64,000 nucleotides of DNA from Winogradskyella sp. KYW1333 (GTDB lineage Bacteria; Bacteroidota; Bacteroidia; Flavobacteriales; Flavobacteriaceae), in NCBI RefSeq assembly GCF_003335675.1, contig NZ_QPHL01000013.1, positions 1-64,000 of the forward strand. Direction: 5' to 3'. A program made the position numbers and the translations under genes. The notes beneath the pieces are model-generated. The model was not told where the DNA came from and searched no databases. It worked only from the letters and a program-made list of their open reading frames with translations. Every line of letters begins with the position of its first letter. Within the stretch, counting starts at the first letter, position 1. Of the stretch, positions 27,546 to 37,155 are shown one piece after another.

Positions 27546-28391
27546 ATGACAAAATTTAATACATTTAAAAAAGGGGTGTTCAGCCTTGTCGTTTTAGGTT
27601 TACTCGTTACATCGTGCAGTGAAAGTGAAGACATTTCAGAATCAGCCAACCAAGTAGAAGACACATTTGAAGTAAAACGTTCAGCTGAAATTGATCAGGT
27701 AGACAATATTTTGGGTGATTTGGTTATCGATGCTTATGAAGGCCAAGAGGTAAGCGAAGATGGTCGTGGCACATATACTGGTGACATTCCAGAATGTGTT
27801 ACAATTACTGTTGTAGCACAACAAGGTTATCGACAGGTAACATTAGATTTTGGTACGGATGGTTGTGTTGTAAATGGTCATATTTTGAAAGGACAAATCA
27901 TTTTTGATTATACTAGAGACCCAGAAGCCCAACAAATTTCCATTAATTATAATTTAGTTGACTTTTATTTTGACAATAAAAATTTAATAGGAAGTCGTTC
28001 TATCCTAAAAGAGCTTTCCAATGAAAATGGTAATCCGCAGTTCACACATAATTTAGAAATTACTGTAATTTGGCCAAATGGTGCACAAGCATCTAGAGAA
28101 GGTACAAAAAGTAGAGAATGGGTAGAAGGATTTGGTAGTGGAATATTTAGTGATAATGTATTTGAAATTACAGGAAATTGGACTGCAACTTTTGTTAATG
28201 GTAATGCACATACCAATGAGGTATTGGTACCATTACGGAGAGAAGTAATTTGTGCATATTTTGTAAGTGGATCATTAAATGTGCAACGCACAAATTTTGG
28301 TGGTGTTTTTGATTATGGAGATGGAGATTGTGACAACCAAGCGACATTTACATATAATAATGGACAAGAAATTGATATCACCTTAAATTAA
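27546..28391 (+). CDS. Putative lipoprotein of unknown function
   Basis: 281 residues with a lipoprotein signal: KKGVFSLVVLGLLVTSC, lipobox L-V-T-S-C at about residue 24. The mature part is acidic at first (SESEDISESANQ), then rich in beta-strand-like segments with DFGTDGC, GQIIFDYTRD and VFDYGDGDCDN. Three further cysteines could form disulfides. I recognise no domain. It stands alone with its own terminator, so it is a real transcription unit, probably periplasmic or surface exposed. Confidence 0.75.
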   Translation: MTKFNTFKKGVFSLVVLGLLVTSCSESEDISESANQVEDTFEVKRSAEIDQVDNILGDLVIDAYEGQEVSEDGRGTYTGDIPECVTITVVAQQGYRQVTLDFGTDGCVVNGHILKGQIIFDYTRDPEAQQISINYNLVDFYFDNKNLIGSRSILKELSNENGNPQFTHNLEITVIWPNGAQASREGTKSREWVEGFGSGIFSDNVFEITGNWTATFVNGNAHTNEVLVPLRREVICAYFVSGSLNVQRTNFGGVFDYGDGDCDNQATFTYNNGQEIDITLN

Positions 28392-28412
28392 TGGTTTATT
28401 ATAGGTTGATGG

Positions 28413-28444
28413 AAAAAAGAGCTACACAATCGTAGCTCTTTTTT
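28413..28444 (+). terminator. Rho-independent terminator after the lipoprotein gene
   Basis: AAAAAAGAGCTAC (28413-28425) pairs with GTAGCTCTTTTTT (28432-28444) across a 6-base loop. The T tract continues to the right. Confidence 0.9.
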
Positions 28445-28560
28445 ATTTTTTAAAAATCGTCTTGAAAAACTATCCTTCTCAGTTTGAATTTATAGGATAG
28501 ATAGTCTTGAAACCAATCCAGATATGTCAATTGGATATTGGTTAATTTACTCTTTTGAAA

Positions 28561-29418
28561 TTAGGCTCTTAATGGTTGATTTTTAATCAAATCAATGTAA
28601 AGATTTATTTTACGTTTTAAATCTTTTCTATGAGAGATGAAATCTAGAAAGCCATGTTCCAATAAAAACTCTGAAGTTTGAAAACCATCAGGCAATTCTT
28701 GTCCTGTAGTATCTCTTACCACTCTTGGTCCAGCAAATCCAATTAAAGCTCCAGGTTCTGCAATATTTATGTCCCCTAACATTGCAAATGATGCAGTTGT
28801 TCCACCTGTTGTAGGATCAGTACATAATGAGATATATGGGATTTTAGCTTCTGCCAATTGTGCAAGCTTAGACGAGGTTTTAGCAAGTTGCATGAGAGAA
28901 TAGGCCGCTTCCATCATTCTAGCACCACCAGATTTACTTATAATCACAAACGGGATTTTTTTCTTTAGAGCATAATCCGCTGCACGAGCTATCTTTTCAC
29001 CTACAACACTACCCATTGAACCACCAATAAATGAAAAGTCCATACAAGCTATGACTATATCTTTTCCCTTAGATTTTCCTACTGCTGTTCTTACCGCATC
29101 TTTAAGTTTTGTTTTAGACTGTGCGGCTTTTAAACGTTCAGGGTATTTTTTAGTATCCTCAAATTTCAGAGGATCTTTTGAACCCAAATGCGTATCTAAT
29201 TCTTTGAATTTGTTATCGTCAAAAAGTATTTCAAAATACTCCTTACTGCCAATTCTAACATGGTATCCATCTTCAGGACTCACATAGAAGTTTTGCTCTA
29301 ATTCTTTAGTGTCAATTATTTTACCAGTAGGGGATTTATACCAAAGCCCCTTGGGTGTATCTTTCTTTTCTTCGGTTGAAGTTTGTATTCCTTTGTCTTT
29401 TCTTTTAAACCAAGCCAT
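28561..29418 (-). CDS. accD: Acetyl-CoA carboxylase carboxyltransferase subunit beta, zinc-ribbon cysteines absent
   Basis: Part of the carboxyltransferase that makes malonyl-CoA for fatty acid synthesis. The crotonase-like core is clear: [56 protein letters not shown] and IGFAGPRVV. At the N-terminus the zinc-ribbon frame is still recognisable (GLWYKSP to [14 protein letters not shown]), but the four metal cysteines are replaced by S29, G32, S47 and D50. The core is intact, so I do not read this as a pseudogene. From memory of related flavobacterial sequences the loss looks lineage-wide. Confidence 0.94.
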   Translation of the reverse strand: MAWFKRKDKGIQTSTEEKKDTPKGLWYKSPTGKIIDTKELEQNFYVSPEDGYHVRIGSKEYFEILFDDNKFKELDTHLGSKDPLKFEDTKKYPERLKAAQSKTKLKDAVRTAVGKSKGKDIVIACMDFSFIGGSMGSVVGEKIARAADYALKKKIPFVIISKSGGARMMEAAYSLMQLAKTSSKLAQLAEAKIPYISLCTDPTTGGTTASFAMLGDINIAEPGALIGFAGPRVVRDTTGQELPDGFQTSEFLLEHGFLDFISHRKDLKRKINLYIDLIKNQPLRA

Positions 29419-29575
29419 TTGATTTATTCATTTAGATAATTCAACTTTAGAAATAGAAGCTCTAAAATCGAAGGTTTTAGTTAGTTAGTTTTTTGGTATT
29501 TTAATACATACAAAATTACCATATTATTATTAACCACAAAAAAATGAATGTTAACATCCATTTTACCTTACAAAT

Positions 29576-29615
29576 AAAAAACCCATTGATATAAGTATGA
29601 TATTTCAATGGGTTT
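29576..29615 (-). terminator. Rho-independent terminator of fbaA
   Basis: AAACCCATTGA (29579-29589) pairs with TCAATGGGTTT (29605-29615) across a 15-base loop. The minus-strand transcript ends in TTTTTATTT. Confidence 0.75.
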
Positions 29616-29635
29616 GTTCAATTAAATAGTAGATA

Positions 29636-30703
29636 TTATAAGGTGTCTACATTATTTAAATCTTCAAATGCTTTTTTAAGTCTAGTTACAAATGCTTCTT
29701 CGCCTTTGCGCAACCATACTCTAGGATCATAGTACTTTTTATTTGGTACATCATCACCATCAGGATTACCTATTTGAGTTTGTAAATAGTCCGTGTTTTC
29801 TTCTACATAATCTCTTACACCACTTAAGAAAGCCCACTGCATATCCGTATCGATATTCATTTTAATAACACCATAGCCAATTGCTTCTCTTATTTCTTCA
29901 ACAGTTGATCCAGATCCGCCATGGAAAACAAAGTCTATGTGGTTGTGCTCAACACCGTATTTTTCAGTAATATATTCTTGTGAATTCTTTAAAATCTTAG
30001 GTGTAAGCTTAACATTTCCTGGTTTATATACACCGTGCACATTACCAAAGGCTGCAGCAACTGTAAATTGATCACTTACCTTACTTAATTCTTCATAGGC
30101 ATAAGCAACTTCTTCTGGTTGAGTATATAATTTAGAATCATCAACATCTGTATTATCTACACCATCTTCTTCTCCACCTGTAATACCAAGCTCAATCTCT
30201 AAAGTCATGCCCATTTTACTCATGCGTTCAAGATACTGCTTACAGATTTCGATATTTTCTTCAATTGGTTCTTCAGACAAATCAATCATATGAGAACTAT
30301 ATAGAGGTTTACCAGTTTCTTTGAAGTGTGCTTCACTAGCATCTAACAAGCCATCTATCCAAGGCAATAATTTTTTGGCGCAATGATCCGTATGTAGTAT
30401 AACAGGCACACCATAAACTTCAGCCATTTCATGCACATGTTTTGCTCCAGCAATTGAACCTGCAATTGCGGCTTTTTGACCTTCATTACTTAATCCCTTA
30501 CCTGCATTAAATTGTGCGCCTCCATTTGAAAACTGTATTATTACAGGTGCATTTAATGTCTTTGCAGTTTCTAGAACACCGTTAATAGTATTAGAACCAA
30601 TTACATTTACAGCTGGTAATGCAAATCCCTTTTCTTTTGCCAAGTTGAAAATGTCCTGTACCTCTCTTCCTGTTGCAACACCAGGTTTTATATTGTGACT
30701 CAT
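29636..30703 (-). CDS. fbaA: Class II fructose-bisphosphate aldolase
   Basis: Cleaves fructose-1,6-bisphosphate in glycolysis and runs in reverse in gluconeogenesis. VILHTDHCAKKLLPW holds the catalytic Asp and first zinc His. GITGGEEDGVDN, AAFGNVHGVYKPGNVKL (second zinc His) and FVFHGGSGSTVEEI (third zinc His) follow, and NIDTDMQWAF closes the phosphate site. The 355-residue length fits the class IIA type. It is monocistronic, with its own promoter octamer and terminator. Confidence 0.96.
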   Translation of the reverse strand: MSHNIKPGVATGREVQDIFNLAKEKGFALPAVNVIGSNTINGVLETAKTLNAPVIIQFSNGGAQFNAGKGLSNEGQKAAIAGSIAGAKHVHEMAEVYGVPVILHTDHCAKKLLPWIDGLLDASEAHFKETGKPLYSSHMIDLSEEPIEENIEICKQYLERMSKMGMTLEIELGITGGEEDGVDNTDVDDSKLYTQPEEVAYAYEELSKVSDQFTVAAAFGNVHGVYKPGNVKLTPKILKNSQEYITEKYGVEHNHIDFVFHGGSGSTVEEIREAIGYGVIKMNIDTDMQWAFLSGVRDYVEENTDYLQTQIGNPDGDDVPNKKYYDPRVWLRKGEEAFVTRLKKAFEDLNNVDTL

Positions 30704-30728
30704 ATTATTATGATTGTAAATTAGACGT

Positions 30729-30736
30729 CAAAAATA
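30729..30736 (-). promoter_or_regulatory. -7 promoter element of fbaA
   Basis: The minus strand reads TATTTTTG, an exact TAnnTTTG match, 26 bases before the start codon. I see no clear -33 element. Confidence 0.5.
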
Positions 30737-30819
30737 GGCAATTTTGAAATTTAATTCATCAGATTATGAAGATAAATGCAGGATAAAAAGCGAAAACGAT
30801 GTCGTTAAAAGTAACTAGT

Positions 30820-33378
30820 TTAGAAAGGATAGTTGATGCCAATATTATATACAGCATTTCTAAAATTGTAATCCCTAAACCATCTATTATCTATTTCTTG
30901 TGCTGGGTCGTAAGTTTTAAAACCAACATCAAATCTCAGAACAAAAAAGTCAAAGTCATATCTTAATCCAAAACCAGATCCAATAGCAATATCTTTCAAT
31001 GATTTAAAACCATTAAAAGTTGCGTCTTCATCCTCAACATTGTCTAGGATATTCCATATATTTCCGACATCTACAAAAAGTGCACCTCGCAAGTTTCCGA
31101 ATAAACCAAAACGTTGTTCTGCACTTAAATGAATTTTAAAATTTGCTTCGTTAAATTCATCGGTATTATTTGAGCTACCTGGCCCCAGGTTATAAGCAGT
31201 CCATGCTCTATTGTCATTTGGGCCACCTGCGAAAAAACTTTTTGCAAATGGGATACTATTGGAATTTCCATATGGTATAGCAATACCTGCATAACTCCTA
31301 AAAGCAAATATATTATGCCTACCAAAGTCAAAGTACTTTACGTAATCAATTTCAGTTTTTAAATATTGAGAAAATGCTACACCAAAAATTTCATAATTAT
31401 CATTATCATTTTTAGAAGATCCAATTAACTTAGAAAAGTTGGTCAATAAATTACCTGCAAATTCAATACGCCATTTAAAGACTGAGAAATCATTGTCAAA
31501 GATGTTTTCTCGTTTATTTATTTTATAAGTATAACTCGATGAAAATATTAAGTTGTTTTCAGTAAGTCTATCTTTACGTTCATTAATATTACTAACTGAT
31601 ACATAATCCTCATCTTGAGGTGTAAGTGATGTATTGCCATTTATTACATCATCTATAAATACATCGGCAGGATCAAAATTATTCGCAGGATTCTCCAAGC
31701 TCTCATTTTGATCTATATAATCAATATCTCGTGCTATATCATTTAACCGATCAAAGGAATTAGTATAAACTCCAAAATAGTTGTCTGTATTTAGGTTTTT
31801 GACAAATTCTACATTAAATAAATCTAAAGTGTTAGAAACGGTATTAGATGGGAACCAATTATAACCTAAAATTCCTGCTAAAGTTTGCTTATCTAACCCA
31901 ATATTTTGTTGGCTCGTGGCAGATAAGTTAATCACTGTATTTGGTGACATATATTTTGGTATAATCTTGTCCGTGTTAAATGGTGTGAATAGTCTTGGTA
32001 GAGTTAACCTAATATTGCCGCCGTACTCATTAATATCAAAAAATGCTGAGGCGTCATCTGATCGATCTTTTGATGCACCGATTGCAGCAATGGCTGTTAA
32101 TTCTAGTGTTTCTGCACCTCTAAAAATATTTCTAATTTTTAAACCTGTGTTAAACGAAAAACCAATGGTCTGAATATTACTTTGATTTATTTCTGGGTCA
32201 AAATTTAAAGTGTATTTCTTTCTAGGCTCTAAATATATATTAGCAGTCAAGGTTGAATCTTCCTCATTTTCAACATAGTCAATACTAGGATATCTAAACA
32301 TTTGTAAATCGTTAAGATATCTAGATGTTCTACTTCTTGCTAAATCACTATAAATATCACCTTTATTCATAAAAACAGCATCTGTTAAAGCCTTAGGTCT
32401 AAACTTTAATTTGTTTTTGCTGTAAAGGGTGTAATCTTTAAAAGTAGTAGTATCAGAAATAGCTTTAAATCTATTGTCAAAATTATCATCTGTAAAGATA
32501 TTTATTGCTTTAATCTTATAAATTTTAAAGGGTCTTATAATTACTGAATCTTCAGCTCTGATTGACCTATCGGCTATTATTAACTCAGTATTTACCTTGT
32601 TGTTTGTTCCGATGGTATCAATCACCATACGTATGTAATCTTGGCCAAAATGATAGAAACCAGAATTTCTAAGGTAAGTATTAATGCGCTCTCGTTCACG
32701 TTCATAATTGTCCTCGTCGAATTGATCTCCTTTTTGTAAGTAGGATCCCTTGCTGAAATCATTGTACAATGAGTCAATGGCAGGACTGCTAATAAAGGGT
32801 GTTATTGAATCTATTAGATAGGGTTTGTGCTTTACAATTTTGTAGGCCACCTTTGCTATTTTATTACTGTCTTTATTTACCTCAAAGTCAACTTCATTAT
32901 TAAACCAACCTCGTCTGGCGTAATATTTATTTAGGTTGCTTGCCGTTTTTTCTGTTTTGTCTATATTGTAAATAACGGGCGCTTCCCCCGTACGTTTCAA
33001 CCAGCTATTAAAATTGCGCTTTGAATCTATATATTTATCAAATTGTTTTTTTGATAACAAATTTGTTTTCCGTCTTACCTTATTGGGATTACTTAAAATA
33101 TTTGCTTCAATAATCGAATCGATATTAGGTCTCGCAAGATTGTAAATATGCAGTTTTAAAGGAAATTTGAACATGCCCTGCATCCCAGAATTAGTTTTTT
33201 GGATAATTATATTGTTGACACGTTCTTCATTATTTTTCTTACCGTCTTCTAAGATCACATTTTCAGTAACTAAGTACTCGTTGGATTTTACTCTTTTAAC
33301 AATACTGCACGAACTTAATAGAGATATGAAAATCACAAAACCTATAGTATTAGAAATAGTTCTGTATCTTAATTTCAT
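30820..33378 (-). CDS. tamL: BamA/TamA-related outer-membrane lipoprotein (TamL-type Omp85)
   Basis: An Omp85 family protein with a lipoprotein signal: from the ATG at 33378 the lipobox is L-S-S-C24. A longer frame from 33405 adds nine residues before the signal and is less likely. The N-terminal half contains POTRA-like segments (KIYKIKAINIFTDDNF and preceding repeats). The C-terminal half is a beta-barrel with FFAGGPNDNRAW, the analogue of the VRGY/F loop motif. It ends in aromatic YNIGINYPF, an outer-membrane insertion signal. Lipidated TamA homologues are known in Bacteroidota and act with TamB in envelope assembly. No tamB lies next to it here. Confidence 0.88.
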   Translation of the reverse strand: MKLRYRTISNTIGFVIFISLLSSCSIVKRVKSNEYLVTENVILEDGKKNNEERVNNIIIQKTNSGMQGMFKFPLKLHIYNLARPNIDSIIEANILSNPNKVRRKTNLLSKKQFDKYIDSKRNFNSWLKRTGEAPVIYNIDKTEKTASNLNKYYARRGWFNNEVDFEVNKDSNKIAKVAYKIVKHKPYLIDSITPFISSPAIDSLYNDFSKGSYLQKGDQFDEDNYERERERINTYLRNSGFYHFGQDYIRMVIDTIGTNNKVNTELIIADRSIRAEDSVIIRPFKIYKIKAINIFTDDNFDNRFKAISDTTTFKDYTLYSKNKLKFRPKALTDAVFMNKGDIYSDLARSRTSRYLNDLQMFRYPSIDYVENEEDSTLTANIYLEPRKKYTLNFDPEINQSNIQTIGFSFNTGLKIRNIFRGAETLELTAIAAIGASKDRSDDASAFFDINEYGGNIRLTLPRLFTPFNTDKIIPKYMSPNTVINLSATSQQNIGLDKQTLAGILGYNWFPSNTVSNTLDLFNVEFVKNLNTDNYFGVYTNSFDRLNDIARDIDYIDQNESLENPANNFDPADVFIDDVINGNTSLTPQDEDYVSVSNINERKDRLTENNLIFSSSYTYKINKRENIFDNDFSVFKWRIEFAGNLLTNFSKLIGSSKNDNDNYEIFGVAFSQYLKTEIDYVKYFDFGRHNIFAFRSYAGIAIPYGNSNSIPFAKSFFAGGPNDNRAWTAYNLGPGSSNNTDEFNEANFKIHLSAEQRFGLFGNLRGALFVDVGNIWNILDNVEDEDATFNGFKSLKDIAIGSGFGLRYDFDFFVLRFDVGFKTYDPAQEIDNRWFRDYNFRNAVYNIGINYPF

Positions 33379-33484
33379 TAAAGCAATGCAATCTGCTAGT
33401 CTCAAAAGTCTTATTGTTAATTTAGATATGAATCTGTTTGAACAAAAATTAGTCCAAAAAAGGTTTTCTTTGTACTTTCTCTAA

Positions 33485-33514
33485 CAAAAGTAAAGACATT
33501 TTAATGTTATCAAA
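33485..33514 (-). promoter_or_regulatory. Promoter of tamL
   Basis: On the minus strand, TTTG (33511-33514) is followed after 18 bases by TACTTTTG (33485-33492), matching both Bacteroidota elements. The -33 box lies inside the first codons of the divergent rRNA methylase gene, so the two genes share control DNA. Confidence 0.65.
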
Positions 33515-34238
33515 GAATCAAATAAAGTTAATTAAAAGTTTAAGTCAAAAAAAACACAGGCAACAAGAAAGATTATTTGTTGTTGAGGGTATAAAGGGCA
33601 TTAATGAATTTTTAAACTCCGAATTTGAATTAGTGTGTCTTTACACTACTAAATCGATATTTGAGGTCATAAATGATAAAGTAATTTTGATTAGTAATAA
33701 TGAACTTAAAAGAATATCAGTGTTAAAAAATCCAAATACTGCATTGGCTATTTTTAAAATACCTGCATTACACAAAAAATTAGATTTTGATTTGGCTGTT
33801 GTACTAGATGATATTAGAGATCCAGGTAATTTAGGTACAATTATAAGGCTTTGTGATTGGTATGGGATTCAACAGCTTATATGCAGTGAAAACACAGTAG
33901 ATTGTTATAATCCAAAAGTAGTGCAAGCGACAATGGGATCGTTAGCAAGAGTTAATATTAACTATATCAATTTGTTAGAGTATTTAAAAACAACTGATGT
34001 AGAAATATTTGGCACTTTTATGAAAGGTGAAAATATTTATACTGCAGACTTGCCAAAAAAAGGATTAATAATTCTTGGTAACGAAGCTAATGGGATATCT
34101 GGAGTAATAGAAGATATGGTTGATAGAAGAATTACCATTCCTCAATTTGGTGATGTAAAAGATACAGAAAGCTTAAACGTTGCAAATGCAACAGCTATTG
34201 TTTTAAGTGAATTCAAAAGACGATTTACTGAAAAGTGA
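33504..34238 (+). CDS. TrmH/SpoU family RNA 2'-O-methyltransferase
   Basis: A SPOUT-class methylase of rRNA or tRNA. The N-terminal substrate-binding domain (KKHRQQERLFVVEGIKGINE) resembles RlmB/TsnR-type proteins. The knot domain has DDIRDPGNLGTIIRLCDWYG (motif 1), ILGNEANGIS (motif 2) and ESLNVANATAIVLSEF (motif 3). The length is 244 residues. The target nucleotide cannot be read. Its 3' end overlaps porT, on the other strand, by 14 bases. Confidence 0.92.
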   Translation: MLSKNQIKLIKSLSQKKHRQQERLFVVEGIKGINEFLNSEFELVCLYTTKSIFEVINDKVILISNNELKRISVLKNPNTALAIFKIPALHKKLDFDLAVVLDDIRDPGNLGTIIRLCDWYGIQQLICSENTVDCYNPKVVQATMGSLARVNINYINLLEYLKTTDVEIFGTFMKGENIYTADLPKKGLIILGNEANGISGVIEDMVDRRITIPQFGDVKDTESLNVANATAIVLSEFKRRFTEK

Positions 34239-34941
34239 AATTTATAAAAATGCCTCTTGTTTGCATTTTTGCAACATTACCTGTCCAAGGACTATTCGGG
34301 TCGGTATCCCTAATAATTTCATCATTAATAGCAAAAACTCCACGTATTGAAGGCGTGAATTTAAAATAGAGTAAGTAAAGATCTATACCAAAACCAATTT
34401 CATAAAAGTAGGTTCCTTTCTTCATTCTAAACTCGCCTGAGCTGTTATCGTCAGGATTATCTTCATTACTAGAGAGATTTAGAGCGGTCGAGAACCCTCC
34501 AACTAAAAATGGTTTAAAATTATTAATTCGTTTGGTTGATACCTTTAATAATAGAGGTATATGGACGTAGGTTGATTTTACTTCTCTCAACAAATCAGCA
34601 TCCGAAAACGTCGTGCCGTTAAAGTAACTTTCATCGTACATTATATTTCTAGTAGTAAAGTAAACACCTGGCTCTAACCTTAAGTTCATGTAGTCATTTA
34701 TGCGCATATCACCAATTAGACCAAGGTGAAATCCGAAAGATTTGTCTACCAAAATATCCTCAAGATTTTCATTATATTCAAACTTAAAGTCGTACTGGTT
34801 AAATCCTAAAAAATAACCCCAAGTCAAAAATTTCTGATCAATATTGTTAATATTATTTGGTACTTTTTCTTTTGTAAAAAGTTGTGCTGAAGCATCTTGA
34901 AATACCAATAGAAATCCTATAATGAATATTATTCGCCTCAT
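34225..34941 (-). CDS. porT: Type IX secretion / gliding protein PorT family
   Basis: 238 residues with a Sec signal (cleavage after ASA-Q20). A short beta-barrel pattern follows: alternating strands such as FGFHLGLIGDMRIN, LRLEPGVYF and FKPFLVGGFSTALNL, ending in the aromatic FINFTFQ. This is the PorT layout, and placement directly after ubiE (one base apart) is characteristic in Flavobacteriaceae. PorT is needed for T9SS function; its exact role is unclear. It converges on the SpoU methylase with 14 overlapping bases. Confidence 0.85.
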   Translation of the reverse strand: MRRIIFIIGFLLVFQDASAQLFTKEKVPNNINNIDQKFLTWGYFLGFNQYDFKFEYNENLEDILVDKSFGFHLGLIGDMRINDYMNLRLEPGVYFTTRNIMYDESYFNGTTFSDADLLREVKSTYVHIPLLLKVSTKRINNFKPFLVGGFSTALNLSSNEDNPDDNSSGEFRMKKGTYFYEIGFGIDLYLLYFKFTPSIRGVFAINDEIIRDTDPNSPWTGNVAKMQTRGIFINFTFQ

Positions 34942-34942
34942 A

Positions 34943-35674
34943 TTATGCTTTAGATGCTGTGTAAATAGTTGCTACTCCCATAGTTTGTGGTTTGTCTACC
35001 ACATTAATAAACCCTATTTTTCTCAAAATATTGTTTAATTCTTCGCCATACGGAAAAACTGAGGCAGATTCACTTAAATATTTGTAAGCAACTCTATCTT
35101 TGGAGAATACTTTACCTATCACTGGCAAAATATATTTTGAATATGTGTTATATCCAAATTTATATATAGGATTTGTAGGTACAGATGTTTCTAGAATTAC
35201 GAAAATCCCGTTCGGCTTAAGGACTCTCAAAATTTCTGCCAGTCCTTTTTCAAGGTTTTCAAAATTCCGCACTCCAAAAGCTACTGTTATGGCATCAAAA
35301 GAATTCTCTTTAAATGGAAGGTCTTCTGAATCGCCAATAACCATAGATATTATACCATCAAGGTTTTTTGAACTAATTTTTTTACGACCTACTTCTAGCA
35401 TGCCGTCACTTATGTCTAATCCAACAATTTCTTTGGCGTTGGTTTTAGATAAATTAATGGCTAAATCACCAGTACCTGTGGCAATATCTAAAATATTTTC
35501 AGGATTAGTTTTAGAAACTAAATGAACAACCTTATTTCGCCATTTAACATCAATTCCAAAGGAGATCACTCTGTTGAGTCCATCGTATTCTTTTGATATG
35601 GTATCAAACATTTTAGTGACCTGTGCTTTTTTAGAAGCCTCACTATCCTTATAAGGTTTTACTTTTTCAGCCAT
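34943..35674 (-). CDS. ubiE: Demethylmenaquinone methyltransferase
   Basis: C-methylates demethylmenaquinone to menaquinone, the respiratory quinone of this phylum; the name menG is equally used. Motif I is [35 protein letters not shown] and [20 protein letters not shown] are UbiE family signatures. [17 protein letters not shown] is the C-terminal family block. The length of 243 residues is normal. It is transcribed ahead of porT, and menaquinone is the likely electron acceptor for the Na+-NQR encoded at 50598-56671. Confidence 0.95.
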   Translation of the reverse strand: MAEKVKPYKDSEASKKAQVTKMFDTISKEYDGLNRVISFGIDVKWRNKVVHLVSKTNPENILDIATGTGDLAINLSKTNAKEIVGLDISDGMLEVGRKKISSKNLDGIISMVIGDSEDLPFKENSFDAITVAFGVRNFENLEKGLAEILRVLKPNGIFVILETSVPTNPIYKFGYNTYSKYILPVIGKVFSKDRVAYKYLSESASVFPYGEELNNILRKIGFINVVDKPQTMGVATIYTASKA

Positions 35675-35687
35675 TAAAAATTTTTTG

Positions 35688-35695
35688 CAAATATA
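35688..35695 (-). promoter_or_regulatory. -7 promoter element of ubiE-porT
   Basis: The minus strand reads TATATTTG, an exact octamer, 14 bases before the ubiE start. The implied leader is only a few bases long. Confidence 0.55.
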
Positions 35696-35748
35696 CAGTA
35701 ATAAGAGTGTTCTATATAATTTGTCATTGTATTATATCATTTTAAAAA

Positions 35749-35780
35749 TTGATACTAGCATTAAATAATATGTATATTTG
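35749..35780 (+). promoter_or_regulatory. Promoter of trkA-trkH
   Basis: TTG (35749-35751) and TATATTTG (35773-35780) are separated by 21 bases, a full Bacteroidota promoter. The octamer lies 24 bases before the trkA start. Confidence 0.7.
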
Positions 35781-35803
35781 TACGCCTATTTGAAACAAAT
35801 TCG

Positions 35804-37153
35804 ATGAAAATAATTATCGCAGGTGCAGGAGAGGTAGGATTTCATTTAGCTAAATTATTATCCTACGAGTCGCAAGAGATAACACTTATTGATACTAGAA
35901 AGGACAGCCTTGGCTATGCAGGCGAACATTTAGATATTAAAACAATAAAAGGTGATGCTACTTCCATTTCTATTTTAAGAGAAGCCCGCATTGGTACTGC
36001 TGCACTTTTTATTGCCGTTACATCTTCAGAAACAACCAATATTACAGCTAGTGTGCTTGCCAAGCAATTAGGTGCAAAAAAAACTATTTCTAGAATATCC
36101 AATACAGAGTTTATTGATGACAAGGAGACCATTGGGTTTTCCAAATTTGGAATTGATGAACTTATTTCTCCAGAGTCTTTAGCTGCTAGTGAAATAGAGT
36201 TATTATTAAATCAATATGGATTTAATGACACCTATGAATTTGAAGAAGGTGCACTGACCATGTTAAGTTTAAGATTATCAAGAACTGCAACTTTTGTTGA
36301 TAAAACTGTACGTGAAGCAGCAGAATTATATTCAGAATTACATTTTATACCTATCGCTATACAAAGATATGGAACACAATATACGATCATACCAAGAGGA
36401 GACACTCAGTTTAAAGAAGGCGATACAGTAGTTTTTATGACCTCAAAAGGAGGAGATGAAGAATTATTTGAATTGTCTGGTAAGGTCAAGGTTGAGATAA
36501 AAAATGTAATGATTCTTGGAGGAAGTAAAATTGGTTACAAAACAGCTAGGGATTTATGTGCAAGTAAGTTCAACGTAAAACTTATAGAAAATAAAAAGAC
36601 TGTTGCAGAAGATTTAGCTGACCAATTGCCAAATGCCTTAGTTATTTATGGAGATGGTAGAAACGTTGAAATACTGCAGGAAGAGAGTATATCCGAAATG
36701 GATGCCTTCATTTCTGTAACAGGTAATTCTGAGACCAATATAATGTCGTGTCTTTTAGCCAAATCAAAGGGTGTAAAAAAGACAATTGCTTTAGTTGAAA
36801 ATATGGACTATTATCAATTGTCTCAGTCCATTGGTATTGATACCCTTATCAATAAAAAATTACTAGCAGCAAATAACATATTTAGATATATAAGAAAGGG
36901 TGAAGTAGTTGCAATGACTAAACTAACCAACATGAATGCTGAACTTTTGGAGTTTGTTGTTAAACCTGAATCTAAAATTACTAATAACCAAATAAAGGAT
37001 TTACAATTTCCTAAATCTGCCATTTTTGGCGGAGTAATTAGAAATGGTGAAGGATTAATACCTTTAGGAAGTGTTACCATAGAAGCGGGTGACAGGGTAG
37101 TTGTTTGTTGTTTGCCTCGCTCTATTTCTGAAGTAGAAGCATTTTTCTCATAA
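35804..37153 (+). CDS. trkA: Trk potassium uptake NAD-binding regulatory subunit
   Basis: Two tandem RCK units in 449 residues. The first Rossmann domain begins at once with IIAGAGEVGFHLAKLL, and KGDATSISILREARIG gives the acidic ligand contact. The second domain starts near residue 230 (VMILGGSKIGYKTARDL). RCK_C segments follow each, such as FKEGDTVVFMTSKGG and IEAGDRVVVCCLPRS. It gates the TrkH channel from the cytoplasm. The two genes are 2 bases apart. Confidence 0.95.
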   Translation: MKIIIAGAGEVGFHLAKLLSYESQEITLIDTRKDSLGYAGEHLDIKTIKGDATSISILREARIGTAALFIAVTSSETTNITASVLAKQLGAKKTISRISNTEFIDDKETIGFSKFGIDELISPESLAASEIELLLNQYGFNDTYEFEEGALTMLSLRLSRTATFVDKTVREAAELYSELHFIPIAIQRYGTQYTIIPRGDTQFKEGDTVVFMTSKGGDEELFELSGKVKVEIKNVMILGGSKIGYKTARDLCASKFNVKLIENKKTVAEDLADQLPNALVIYGDGRNVEILQEESISEMDAFISVTGNSETNIMSCLLAKSKGVKKTIALVENMDYYQLSQSIGIDTLINKKLLAANNIFRYIRKGEVVAMTKLTNMNAELLEFVVKPESKITNNQIKDLQFPKSAIFGGVIRNGEGLIPLGSVTIEAGDRVVVCCLPRSISEVEAFFS

Positions 37154-37155
37154 TT

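Noticed and set aside
28561..29418. accD as a pseudogene because the zinc cysteines are missing
   Set aside because: The frame is intact, the catalytic core is fully conserved and the former zinc region keeps its length.
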